DNA from: Climacteris rufus
Taxonomy: Eukaryota > Chordata > Aves > Passeriformes > Climacteridae
Reading direction: 5' to 3'
NCBI GenBank assembly: GCA_013398175.1
Contig: VZRZ01002435.1
Coordinates: 63,184-127,183, forward strand
DNA: 64,000 bases
Shown: piece after piece, positions 24,401 to 36,400 of the stretch
How the letters are laid out: every line of letters begins with the position of its first letter
Numbering within the stretch: the first letter of the stretch is position 1
Program-made: the position numbers and the translations under genes
The notes under the pieces: generated by a model
Database searches by the model: none
Told to the model about the DNA's origin: nothing
The model's input: the letters and a program-made list of their open reading frames with translations, nothing else

Positions 24401-27400
24401 GAGCATCTCCGTGCCCCATGCACGAGAAGCCTCAGCAGCGCGCAGCGGTGCCCGTGGACACTTACGGAGACAGATGTTGTTGGTGAAGAGGTGCAGGAAG
24501 CTCTCACACTCTTCCTGCCGGTTCCCACTGGCATTGCAGGTGCACCAGGGAGCTATGCTGGACGTGGAGTTGTCAATGTAGTTGGGGGTGATGGGGCTGC
24601 CTGCCAGGACCGAGGAACAAGTGTTACTGCAAGGCTGGCACTTCCAGAAGGGTCAGAGACATCCCTGCTGCTCTCCTGGCTGAGTTTGCCTCAGCCAAGC
24701 CCCTCTGTGACAGCAGCAAAATCCTTCAGGTGCTGATGTCTTGGGTCTGGTTTGCTTCCAAGGAGGAGAAGAGGGGCAGTCACAACCCTTCTGGTCACAC
24801 CACCACCAAAGCCTTCAGCCAATTAAAAAGTGACACCAGTCCAAGCAATAAGCAGTTTCTGGGAATTCAGTTTCCCTCATAACATTCAGAGAATCATGGA
24901 ATGGTTTGGGTCGGAAGGGACATTAAATCCCATCCAGTGCCAACTTCCTGACATGTGCAAGAACACCTTCCACCAGACAAGGGTGCTTCCAGCCCCATCC
25001 AACCTGGCCTTGGACATTCCCAGGGATCCAGGGGCAGCCACAGCTTCTCTGGGCACCCTGTGCCAGGACCTCACCGCCCTCCCAGGGAACAATTCCTTCC
25101 CAATATCCCATCCAACCCTGCCCTCTGGCAGTGGGAAGCCATTCCCCTTTGTCCTGTCACTCCAGGTCCTTGTCCAAAGTCCCTCTCCAGCTCTCCTGGA
25201 GCCAATTCAGGCACTGGAAAGGGCTCTAGGTTTTCTTGAAGCCTCTTATTCTCTAGGCTGAGAGTTCTAAAACTGTATGGGAACATGTGTAAAAGTTTTC
25301 ATACTCTCACTGAAAAAGCCAGTCTCCAGAATGAAGGATTAAAATGGAATTAAATGTTGGCCCAAAGATCTGTCAGTCTATCCCATCCATCAGGATGGAA
25401 CTAGTCCAATGGCCATTAGTACGTCTCTTTGGACTCTTGCTCGTGCCTGGACCAACTGCTGCCAGCTAGGCTCTGCAGCATCTGAGAACCCAATATGACA
25501 TTCTCTGAAGTCAGAAGAATGGCAGTGGAGGGTGATTTCCAGTGGCATCACTGGTGATAGCATCAGGGAATCCCTGACAGAGCAGACACCCTGGGACAGC
25601 CCATCCATTTTCACCAGAGACAAAAGCTGGAATCTTGCAGCAGCCCATGGTTTTTCTCCCTCCACTGCAGCCATCCTGAAGTTACCCCATACCCATAGCT
25701 TAGTCATGTCACTGCAGGGAGAAAGACCAGCACCAGGCTGGACGGGGCTTGGAGCAGCCTGCTCTAGTGAAAGGTGTCCCTGCTGATGGCAGGGGATGGA
25801 ATGAGATGGGCTTTGCAGGCCCCTTCCAACCCAAGCCATTCCAGGGCTCTGTAATGTTCCCTTAGAGCTCAGCTCTCCACCTTACTGCCCTCACAGTCAG
25901 AGTGCAAGGAGATGTGTCCCACCCAGAGGAGGCATTTCCCACTCGGAGGAGGCATTTCCCACTCAGAGGAGACCTTTGCCACCCAGAGGAGACACTCCCC
26001 ACTCAGAGCAGACACTCCCCACCCAGGGGAGGCATTTCCCACCCNNNNNNNNNNNNNNNNNNNNNNNNNNNNNNNNNNNNNNNNNNNNNNNNNNNNNNNN
26101 NNNNNNNNNNNNNNNNNNNNNNNNNNNNNNNNNNNNNNNNNNNNNNNNNNNNNNNNNNNNNNNNNNNNNNNNNNNNNNNNNNNNNNNNNNNNNNNNNNNN
26201 NNNNNNNNNNNNNNNNNNNNNNNNNNNNNNNNNNNNNNNNNNNNNNNNNNNNNNNNNNNNNNNNNNNNNNNNNNNNNNNNNNNNNNNNNNNNNNNNNNNN
26301 NNNNNNNNNNNNNNNNNNNNNNNNNNNNNNNNNNNNNNNNNNNNNNNNNNNNNNNNNNNNNNNNNNNNNNNNNNNNNNNNNNNNNNNNNNNNNNNNNNNN
26401 NNNNNNNNNNNNNNNNNNNNNNNNNNNNNNNNNNNNNNNNNNNNNNNNNNNNNNNNNNNNNNNNNNNNNNNNNNNNNNNNNNTTCCCACCCGGAGGAGGC
26501 ATTTCCCACCCGGAGGAGGCATTTCCCACCTGGAGGAGGCAATTCCCACCCAGAGGAGGCAATTCCCACCCGGAGGAGGCAATTCCCACCCAGAGCAGAC
26601 ACTCCCCACCCAGAGGAGACATTTCCCACCCGGAGGAGGCATTTCCCACCCGGGCAGAGGTGCCCTCACCGATGATGCCGGTGTAGGCCAGCAGGCAGGC
26701 GGCGTAGCTGTCCCTGCGGCAGCCGCTCGCGGCCTGCGGGGAGGGCTGGCAGTTGAACTGGAACTCCGCGTAGCGTGACCTGATGGAGCCAGAGCACAAC
26801 GGGGGATATGTTAGCACAGGTAAGGGGGGCAAAAGGGGACACAACAGCACACTCGTCTTGTTTACAGAGGGAATGTGTTTGCAAAATGCTGCTGTAGGTG
26901 TTGCTCAAACTGTTTGAACAAACGTCCTTTTACACTCTCCTGCCCACTCCAACAAACCCAGGAGGAGGTTTTGAACAGGTTCTGCAGTTACTGTTTTACA
27001 GACTTCCTCCAGGACTGCAACAAAGGTCCAGTCTTGGAAGAAATGTTTGTTTTCTGTTGTGTGAGGTTGCTTTTTGAGGGAAGAGCTGTTGCCGGTGGGG
27101 AAGGAACTCAGTCTATTTTGCCATTTTCTATCTTTCGGGAAATAACTTTGCCCAAAGATCCCAACCTTCATTTTTAGGCTGATTTGCTGAAACAGAGAAT
27201 TTCTCTCTTTAAAGATTCTAAACATAACCAAGGTCATCTCAGATAAAGGGAAATGTCCAGAGGTTCAGATATGAAATGTTCTACCCATCACCAGGGCTGC
27301 TGCCCCATCCTCTGCTGCAGACACTCATTCTCAGGAGCAGGTTGGACTCCCTGGAGCCTGTGGAGCAGGTAAATCATTCTGCCAGTTATTTGCCACTTAG

Positions 27401-30400
27401 TTCTTTAGGGATGAGTCAGCTGTTGGCACATGGTGGTGTTCGGAGACTCTTAAGATATCTGAGACACCAACACAGGGCTTTCAGATAGGATACAGCAACG
27501 GCTGGAGATCCAGATCCATCTCAACATCCATTCCAGGCACTAAGGGATTTCACAAGGCATTTGAGCTGCTTAGGAAACTGAAGCAAGCACTAACACTGAC
27601 AACACTTGAAAAGAGGGTTCTTTACGTGACAACCTGCAGTATCTGACCTGTGAACTGAACACCTCAAATGTTTACTCTGTCTGGGCAATCTCAGAAAAAC
27701 TGAGCATGTTGCTCCTCCCAGACATCCTTTCTCTTCCAGACGTTGCTGGTGCTCTTGGTCAGTGTCAGCATTCCAATTTGCACTTTCCAGCCCACTTCTC
27801 TGCTACTCCCCAATCTTTTTTTCCTCATCTTTGTTCCCATATTTGCTCCATACCAACTCCTTTCTCCTGTGACATGGACAGGCAAAATCTTCTTTCCCAA
27901 AATTTGCTGCATTGTTTAGAGAAGATGTAGAGAATGGAGATACTGATTGCAGATTTTATATAATCCATGTTAGTAGAGCCCTCCCCTCTGAGCTGGGAAG
28001 TTCAAAGGGTTAGATCTGTGCAGGAGAGGCAGTGCAGGCAGGGCGAGCCCTGGAGTGTTTTACTCCATTTCTTCATGATTTATTTCTGGCTCTCCTTGTG
28101 GATTCTGCACTGCTGGCTTTGACCAGGTCACATGTCAACCTCTTGCTCCCTCTGTGTCTCTAGAGGATATTTTATATTATGTATTCAGAGACCAAGGGAC
28201 CAGATAATTAACAGCTGGGCTGCTGGCAGGAAATGGTTTCCAGTCTCCTGGGGAGCAACACTCTCCCCTTTGAACCTCTTCCTCCTCCTGGGCCCTCTTG
28301 CCTTGTTAGGGAGAGGGCAGTACCCGTCCATTTCAGATTCCATGGGTAGCCAGAGGACACATCTGAGCAGGGCCTGGTTATCCCCGGAGCTTTGCATCTT
28401 TCAGAGTCTACTTCTGCATAGTTCAGTCATTCTCCTGCATCTGTGTTTCTGGGGTGCAGAGCACTGAGGGTATTTGTACCTCTGTCCTTCCAAGAGGATG
28501 CCGCTGCTCCCACCTCCCTTTGTGAAAATACGGATTCTTATGTACAGATGACGTGCTGGTGGGGGATGGCTGCTGCAAGTTCATCTCAGAAACTCCCAAG
28601 CCCCACAACAATTAGAGGCTGGGACAATACAGGGAGGAGTGTCCTCCTTGTTCTTGTGCTCTTCCTTGGCTGTCTGCTCATGGCTCCAGCTGCACCCAGG
28701 GCACTGGACTGGGGCCCCCATGGTGCTCTAATGGTCTTACATCTCTCACTGCCAGGTGGGCTCTGCTCCCAAGAGCTCTATGTGGATTAGCCTTCTGGAA
28801 TATTGAAGACTTTTTGAGAAACAGAGGGGTGAAAATACTACAGATGAAGGAAAAGTGCTGAAGGGCTTTGGCTGTGAGTGTGCACATGGGATAGGTCTGT
28901 GTGTGTGTGATTGGGGCTGGATGGAAACAGAGGAGCAAACCAGGCTGACCACAGACTGTGCGATGGATCTAGAGTGACACTGGGACTCTGAGATTCCTTT
29001 TGCAATCACCAAAACATGGAATCACAGAATCACAGAATGGTTTGGGTTGGAAGGGACCTTAAAGATCATCTTGTTCCACCCCTGCCATGGGCAGGGACAC
29101 CTCCCACTGTCCCAGGGTGCTCCAAGCCCCATCCAACCTGGCCTTGGACACTTCCAGGGATGGGGCAGCCACAGCTTCTCTGGGTACCCTGTGCCAGGGC
29201 CTCCCCACCCTCACAGGGAATAATTTCTTTCCAACATCCCATCTAAATCTACCCTCCTTCAGTTTCAAGTCATACTCTGTGTCCTATCCCTCCAGGCCCT
29301 TGTCAAAAGTCCCTCTCCAGCTCTCTTGTAGGCTCCCTTTAGGCACTGGAAGGTGCTCTAAGGTCTCTCCAACACTCAGCCTTGCAGAAGAAGGAGATAT
29401 ATATATATATATATATGTGTATATGGATTTTTCTAATTAAACAAGCAAGCAAACAAGCATGGTTTTAAGGCATTCACAAGGGCCTCTGGCTGTCAGGACA
29501 CTAGGTGCTCCTGGAGGATGCTCTGGTCTAAAGAAGATGGACAGTGCGGGAGGTGGATTGGTGAAAGTGGGTGTAAGGACCACTCCCCACCCACCCATAT
29601 TCCTGCTTAGTCTGGACCAAAGCCAAAAATCCATAGAAAACATCTAAAAAACTTGAGCATGAACATCTCCCATCTTCTGTCCACTAAGACGTTCTGTAGG
29701 ACACAAGGAGAGGGGTCATGGGGAGGGCCCTGAGGAAGGGCTGTCAGTGAGCTGTGGTGGGATGGTGCACGCAGGGAGGACCCTGCAGGTGAGCGCACTG
29801 CCCCTGCCCAGGGACGGCTGTCCGCGTGCGCAGCCCGTGCGCGAACGTCACCTGCAGACGTAGTTTTCCCGGCAGGAATCCAGGGGCGCCAGGCAGTTGG
29901 GCTTGTCCTTGGACTCGTAGGAGCAGGCCGGGACGATGGTCTGCCGCCGGCGCTCGGCGCAGGCCGTGTCGGCGCAGGGGCAGAAAAGCAGCTCGTGGCT
30001 GTACTCCGGGGGCACGCGGTCGAAGAACTTGCGCAGGGCCTTGTGGCACTTGGCGCGGTTGCAGGCGTCGGCGCGGGCCAGGCGCCGGATGCAGAAGGAC
30101 ACGTACTCCGTCCGCAGCCGCTGGCACATCTCGTCCACGTTGCAGGCTTTGGCAGCGTCCAGACACCGGTTCACCTGCGTCACCTCGTTCTCAGACCCTG
30201 CGGGGTGGGGGCAGACGGTGAGGTGGTTTTATGCTGCCCTCCCCACCAGCAGCACCACCCTTAAGGCCTTCAGCCCCACCCTGCTCCCGTCCATGGCCAC
30301 CTTGATGAGACCTCTCCCCGAGCAGGAAGGACGTGACCAGGGTGAAGTGTTTGCTCTCTGTGTCCTGGCAGGACCAAATCCCCTCTCCCTACTCATATTT

Positions 30401-33400
30401 TCCCAAGATGTGCCACAGCCACCTACCAGACTGAACCCCCCAGAGCTCAATCACCAAGATAATTTATCTCATAAAATGAATTTTGCTTTAATCTGGGCAT
30501 CTGGTAACACTTTACTAATGTGAATTAACCAACCTGAGGCCTGGAAGACAGCAGGCATTAAAAAGTGCATCTGCTTATGGCCATGAGTGGATCCATTCTA
30601 GTGCTGGGCTCTCCACTAATGGATCTCCTGTTTCCACAGGATGCTCAAGATCAAACCCTGAGTCAGTGGCAAAGCTGGGTTTGTGACACACAGGTGGTCT
30701 GCACTAACTCCTGGCACCTCAGACTCTCTGCCCTTCAGACTCTCTGTCCTTCAGACTCTCTGCCCCTCAGACTCTCTGCCCCTCAGACTCTCTGCCCCTC
30801 AGACTCTCTGCCCCAGGCAGTAACTTTCTTGAGGCCGCTGGGGGCTCATGTCTGGCTTTGGCAGCAGCTCTGCTTTGTTCACTCCAGGATCTGCCCAGCT
30901 AAGTGAGACCTGTCTGGGTCACAATGTGCCCCATCCAGACAAGTCCTACCCAGTATCCCCACATCCTAAGAAGTGACAGTGCCTTCACAGGATGGGATCA
31001 GAGGTACCATCCAACTTGGTGCCTCTGGGACCTGATGCTGCCTGGATGTGACTGCACACTGGTCTCTCCCCCAACCATTTGCAGGGTCGCCCTTCACTGG
31101 CTTCAGCAAAATCACTCTGCATTTCCACCCTCTTAGACAAGAGGAGAAAGAATGTCCCTGTCTGGGTGGGAGAGCAGAGGTGTGCTGTGGGATGCAGGGA
31201 ACGTGGAGGAAACCTGCAGCAAAGGGACAAGTCAGGAAAATAAAGCAAAAACTGGTAATGGTTGAGAAGAACGGTGTTTTCAGCAGGAAAACAGGGATGT
31301 CATGTTTATATGCCAACAGCCTTCTCTGCAAATACAGGGAAAAGGTAAGAGGGAAGGGTATTGCCTAACACTGGTTGTAGGGCTCCTTCAACAGTGGACG
31401 GGGCTCTGTTTTACAGAGGGGAAATGCTATGAGTCCCCAGCAGGAGTCAGCACAAACATCAGACTGTGTCTGGTCGAACAGGTAAGGCCAGGGTCCTTCA
31501 AGCTTGAGGGAGAAAATGAAGCTGGTTTTCACCTCTCTGAATGAAAAGCATGACCTGCAGCACACCAGAAGGATCTTCTCCCCAGCAGAGAAAGATTTTT
31601 CCACTGAGGAAAAATCCCCAGAATGACAAATTCCCAAACCAGAATAAAGCCCTATCTTTGGCCAGGAGTTAAAACCAGCCAGTCACTGCTGACAAGTGTT
31701 AAAACACTGACAGTCTCCCCGAGCACTTAGAGTTGACTGCCCTCCTTTATTTCCCTGACATTATCAGATGCTTCTTCTCCCAGTATTTATTTTTCCCTTC
31801 CTGTTGTCCCTGATGTTACAGTTAGCTGGAATTCAAATTCCAAGTTTTTCAGTTATTTTATAATGGGTAAGACTTTTGCTTCATCTGTTTTCATCACTAA
31901 ATACTTCCCTTTAAAATTGCCCAGAGATTAATATTGTCAGAGCATTGGTTTATGCTGGGGTTTCTATGAGCCAACATGTAGGAAATAGTTACTTGGAAGG
32001 GTTTCATTACCCATTCAGACAATAAATCACAGGCAACACATTGGAGTTTCTCCTCTTCCCACGCAACACCAGCGGATGTGCTTTTTAAATCACTGCTACA
32101 ATTAGAGTGGAGGGATACGGTTCTTTTTGCAGAGTTTTAATAGTGGGCATATATTGTTTAGGTAAAATTTGGTTTAATATACCTGTTGCTCTCACTTGGC
32201 CTATGGTCACAGGGGTGTCTTAGGTTTCAACAAGTTCTTGGGAATTCTTTTTGGTAAACTTAAAAGAGGGTCCTTTGGCAACATTAACCATATGACCCTG
32301 GACACTGGACAGGCACAGGGCAGAGGGTCCTAAGTTATGTTACAGAATATTTTGATTAATATAAATAAGGAAAAAAGGTTAACCCCAGAAATTTCATGTC
32401 CCTAAGTGGATGCCAAGTCTTCTGAAGAATCACTGCTGCTCTGGGCCCATCTGCTTTGCTGCCCAACCTATTTCAATCTGCTTTAAAAACCTGTCAGCAT
32501 CTTAACCATGCACAAAAATCCCCATCCCTAGATTTCCCCATGCTCTGAAGCTTTCTAGGACTCTCAGCAAAAGCAGAAAAACTCCAGTAAAGAAAACCAT
32601 GACCCGGAAAACAAAATTCCCTGTCCATGCTCCAATAGGCCAGGTGGAGTCAGTAAGAGTGAGGTCAGGGAGCACCTCCCATCCCCTCTGTTCTGATTGT
32701 CCAGGGCCGATGGGTTCATTTGCTCCTGGACATTTTCACCCAACAAATGCCTGGCCATGGTGGGGACTAGAGACATCCACCAGCTGCAAGGACATGCTGC
32801 TCCTTCCTCGCTTGGATGCACTCCAGCTGTGGATGTCACCCCAGAGCCAGGTGCACATTTGGAAAAGCTGCAACAGGGGAGCTGTTTGGGCACATCTGCC
32901 ACATGAGAAGCACATTATCTGCTCCCAGACAGGTAGTTTGCTAAAAACAACACTCTTGGTAAAACTTCCCCGTGGCTGTGGTGCATACTGTGGTGGCAGC
33001 TGTGACACTGGTGATGGATGGGTTATTGGCCACCACACTGACCTTTGAACTGCTGAGCCCCTCAGAGGTTAAAAGGTGTCAGGCAGCCCTGCTCAGTTGT
33101 TAACAGGATTACGAGGGCTCTGGGTCCCGAGGTTGTCCCCAGGGCAGGGGGTTAAAGGCTGTGGCTGGGATAAACACATAGGTTGAGTTATTGACCTTTT
33201 TCCTGCAGAGTTTGATCCTGTGACTGATGTGGAAGCACCTTCTCAAACCTAACAATAGCCAGGCAGCTCCTGTTTGATGAGGTGTTTGCATGGAACAGAT
33301 CATCCACCTACTATGGAGAATGAGTGCACCTAGGATGGCTCATTGGAAGGGGTCATTGTACCACATCCCAAAGTCCCAGTCCTTCATAGTAGGGACACGA

Positions 33401-36400
33401 AGCAGCCAAAATACAAAAATCAGAAGAGTTTCTTCCTACAACACGTAACAGTTTACCACAGGAATCAGAGGAAATTCCTCAGAAAAACAATTGCTAGACC
33501 TGAACCATGCAATGCTCACAAGGGAGCACAAGGAATTCCCTGTAGCACTTGATCCCACAGGCAGTTCCCCCCACTTTGACTCAGGAGCTGTAAGAGCATC
33601 TTCTCACCCACCTACCTGCGGTGATGGATGCCAGCCGGACGTAATCAAAGCCCCTGATGAACGGCTCGTAAGGGGAACTCTCCAGAACATTCATGCCTGG
33701 GGGGAAGAGAGCAGGTGGTGAGAGGGCAGAGGAGGCTCCTGAGGGATGCACAAACTTCAACATCTGCAGTGCAGGATTGTTTGGTGGGTCCAAGGGGATG
33801 TGTGCTCTAAAGGCCATAAGTAAATACACTCAGAGTCACAGAAACAGGTGCATGGACACATCCTTGGAGAAGGGAACAGGATGTAATGGGCTTTGTGAAA
33901 TATATCTCAGTTTTGGAGTGGGACAGCCTGTCAGGGAACTATTGAATTGCAACTGTCTGGAGTGCAAGCCTTGGGCCACTCTCCAGGGACTGCCAAAGAG
34001 GACACCAGGCTGTAGCACAGGCTCTTGCTCATGGGCAGAGTTCAAACCACTAGCTCCCTACAGACACAGGGTTTCCACCACTATTATTGTTGTTTCCTCT
34101 ATGTCCCTTCCTGGGTCAAAGGTCCTCACCTCTTTTTAGGACACAGTCAGGGCTGTGCACAGGGTTGTGTGTGTGACAACACACTCCATATTTACTGTCA
34201 CCACTCCCTTTCACCTTGTCAGCAGCTTTTTCTTACTTGGCATAGAGCTAATGACCCACAGCTCCTGCAGAAGCTTCCTCTCTTCATTCTTAAGTCTCTG
34301 GGAACCTGATTTTATTCAACCGCTGCTTCCCTTTCATGTGCACAATGGTCTGTAATGCCCCATCATCCTGATGGATACCCCGGAATATTACTGAAGCAAA
34401 CAGCTCAGTATCTGTTGGTTTTTTTATCAGACATTTAGAAGGATGGGGACAGCACATCCATCAGCAGCAGATGCACTGGCTGGGATAAACTATCCAACCT
34501 TATCCTCCAGGCATACGCTGACCTCCAGCTGCAGGCAGGAACAAACGGCCCCCAGGGCCCACAGCCCTGTGCAATTGCCACAGGTGCATTACCAGGCAGC
34601 TTTACACCTTCATTGAAATATCTTGCATCGTTACTGACTGGAGAGGGGCCCAGTTGTTTGTTTCAGCATAGCAGTTTTATGTCCTGATGATAAAGCGCCT
34701 TATCAGAGAATTGTTATCAGGTAGTCATCACGTTATTGTGTCTCTAAATGGGAAGGTGGCTAAACACGGGTGCACTCAAGAGAAGCTGAGTAAATAAGTG
34801 TGCTTTGTAAATTCCCTGAGCATGCACTTCCACAATTGTTTTTACAAGAGGACTTCTAGGAAGCTTTTTGCAGCCTCCTGGGTATGTGTGATTGAGAAAC
34901 AAAGCTGTACATGGACCGTGTGGATTGGTTTCCTTTCTCAGTCAATTTAACACGTGTAAGGACTCTGAAACATGTGACTGCAATGAAATATATCTCCATG
35001 GGGAAATTAAGGCAAGGAAATCAAAGGTTTGGTGTACGAATCTGCATTGCAAGTGAAGTCAGTAGTTGAAAAAGGGTGGGGCTCAGCACACAAGAGCGGA
35101 GAAGTGGAGCAGAGGTGTCGTCAGCCCCCAAGAACAGCCCTCCCCCAGCTATTCCCAAGGTAGAAGTCCCAAGCCACTGGGCAGGCAGTCCATCCAACCA
35201 AACTCCTATTCTGCATCTGGAGACCCACAGCTGGCCCCTGACTGCTCCCAGCACTCCTTGCCAGCCTCTCCCTCCTCTTCGTTTCAGTAGAACGTGACCC
35301 CACCCATAGCAGGGGCTTGGAACGAGATGGTTTTTTAAGGCACTTCCAACACAAACCATTCTGTGTCCCAGAGCTGGAAGTCCTCATCACAGCACTGTGC
35401 TACACAGCCATGTCACAGATGAACTGCGCCCAAAGTTTTAGCCATGAAGGTCAGCTAAGATCAGGGAAGAAGTTGTGACACAGCCCATTGAGATTAATGG
35501 ATAAACTGGACTGTCACCTCTTCCCCAGGCTTCACTTCAATGGAAACAAATCTGACACAATCATGGGAAAAACCAGATACTGGAGGGTGCTGAGGCCACG
35601 TATTTCCCCAGCCAGTTCATAGCACCACGCTCTGCAGCCTGCAAGCTCTGGCACCTGAAAGCTTCCTGGGAACTCGATCAAGCAGTTCCCATCCCAGCAA
35701 GCCCTTGCACTGTAGTGTCCATCCTCTTGGCTTTGCTTGGCCTTTTGGCCTGTGGTCTGACCCCTGCAGTTTTCCTTTCAGGCTTCAGCCAACAGTGTTT
35801 TATTCATCTATTTCACAGCCCATGGCTGGAAGGGTCTGTTTTATTCCCCATTTTAATTTTCATGGTGCATAAAATACTCACCAGCCTGACAAGAAAGAGT
35901 TATGGCCACCGAGGTGCAATTTTATGATGACTCTTAAAAAATGTCAAAATCCAAACTTACTGAATACTGGCTCTGGGAACACTTTAAATTCCAACTTGAT
36001 GTCACCAGCCTCAAATCTTCACTAATCCAAAGACATGGTGCATTCCAAGAGAGTGTTTTTTTTTAAGTTCATGCTGTTTTTTCCTCAATGCCTGTGCTTT
36101 ATGTAGTGTTTCTATTAAATCTACAGTGTTCATAGTCTTGGTTAATATGCTTAGATGCAAAATATGCTGTGTGTTTCTCCAGCAAAGGATCTCAAGGAAT
36201 ATTTGGAATGTCATGAAAGAGAGGTCAGGTTAAAAAAATAAAAAAAGGAAGGAGTCATCTCAGGTTTTCAGGACTGCTTTCCCCAAAATGTCGATACCAT
36301 GGGGTCAACAGGATTATCAAATCTCCTGAGTTGGAAGGGACCCACAGGGATCATCCAGTCCAGCTCCTGGCCCTGCCCAGGACACCTCAACAATCCCACG

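Larger units (their letters stand above)
24601..26669 (-). other. GFRA4 intron 5
   Basis: 2069 bp as assembled, with an N gap. From the 5' splice site it holds the 20-bp minisatellite with the gap, then a CR1 fragment in + orientation (25722-25856), unique sequence, and a CR1 fragment in - orientation (24889-25268). Confidence 0.9.
26780..29851 (-). other. GFRA4 intron 4
   Basis: 3072 bp. It has a CR1 fragment (29017-29394) and an AT microsatellite beside it (29395-29425). The rest is unique with no recognised feature. Confidence 0.9.

Noticed and set aside
23857..24534. Open frames of 110-225 codons on both strands in the 32-bp array, as independent genes
   Set aside because: They come from a tandem repeat without stops in any frame. 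Only the frame joined to GFRA4 exon 6 is worth noting, and as intron retention.
25869..26850. Open frames up to 295 codons over the 20-bp array
   Set aside because: Repeat plus N. The part that matters is real GFRA4 exon 5 inside the longest one; the rest is intron.
29826..30221. Arg-rich + strand open frame opposite GFRA4 exon 4
   Set aside because: A GC-rich antisense shadow of a real coding exon.
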